Positions 23,188 through 23,228 of a stretch of DNA of 23,228 nt are shown piece after piece (position 1 is the first letter of the stretch; each line of letters opens with the position of its first letter). The notes under the pieces are model-generated. The model did no database searches. It was not told where the DNA came from and was given only the letters and a program-made list of their open reading frames with translations. The translations under genes were made by a program, and so were the position numbers. The DNA comes from JAEUPI01 sp035499355 (GTDB lineage: Bacteria > Pseudomonadota > Gammaproteobacteria > Burkholderiales > Burkholderiaceae_C): the NCBI GenBank assembly GCA_035499355.1, contig DATJYZ010000045.1:1-23228 (forward strand), in the 5' to 3' direction.

Positions 23188-23228
23188 GCCAGTGGTTCGG
23201 CCACACCGACACGGCGTCGACGGCCGCC
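23073..23228 (+). CDS. SRPBCC (AHSA1-like) protein, 5' part
   Basis: The first 52 codons of a START-like SRPBCC family gene that leaves the window. After a 13-residue leader comes EVRISRNYGVAPEKVWRAWTDPQALSQWFG, the typical first strand and helix of AHSA1-type proteins. AGAGGAAG lies 6-7 bases before the ATG. It overlaps the ArsR frame by 115 bases in another frame, and such ArsR-SRPBCC pairs are commonly cotranscribed. The ligand is unknown. Confidence 0.9.
   Translation, partial: MERVTRARQAAAGEVRISRNYGVAPEKVWRAWTDPQALSQWFGHTDTASTAA

Overview
The window is GC-rich DNA (roughly 70% by eye) with densely packed genes on both strands. Codon use, operon style and gene families (RND/NodT efflux, CaiB-type CoA transferase, Bug-type receptor, DASS carrier, EAL-HDOD protein) suggest a Burkholderiales-like betaproteobacterium. 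That placement is inference. I see no tRNA, rRNA, transposase, integrase or CRISPR array, so this looks like ordinary chromosome with a few unusual modules.

Layout: 1-2532 (+) holds the end of an MdtB/MdtC-type RND pump and its NodT-type outer-membrane partner. 2557-5237 (-) is a tight three-gene unit, an APH-fold kinase, a DUF6285-type small protein and an acyl-CoA dehydrogenase, in the same order as the lvaABC 4-hydroxyacyl-CoA kinase/lyase module. Upstream of it lies an internally deleted Bug receptor gene (5249-5569). Next on the minus strand come a GGDEF/EAL protein (AGDEF, intact EAL), an SDR oxidoreductase, a DASS carboxylate carrier and a helical phasin-like protein.

The most striking region is 10477-12600. 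A stand-alone cyclic-nucleotide-binding protein (-) is divergent from a two-gene unit (+) encoding a class III nucleotide cyclase fused to an FHA domain and a small membrane protein that matches the PycTM (DUF5706) effector family of Pycsar anti-phage systems. The cyclase has Gln where purine cyclases carry the base-selecting Lys. Together these make a candidate Pycsar-like signalling or defence locus with an FHA-fused cyclase and possibly a separate nucleotide sensor.

12625-20748 is almost all minus strand: a lipoprotein alpha/beta hydrolase with Asp at the nucleophile position, a His/Ser/Ala-rich hypothetical protein, a MetE-like methyltransferase, an EAL-HDOD protein, DNA-3-methyladenine glycosylase I, a tiny Cys-rich protein, a VOC protein, a SolA-type amine oxidase and a small exported protein. 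20888-22642 (-) has a universal stress protein behind an FNR-type dyad and a class III CoA transferase. 22735-23228 (+) is an apparently leaderless ArsR regulator overlapping the start of an SRPBCC gene that runs off the window.
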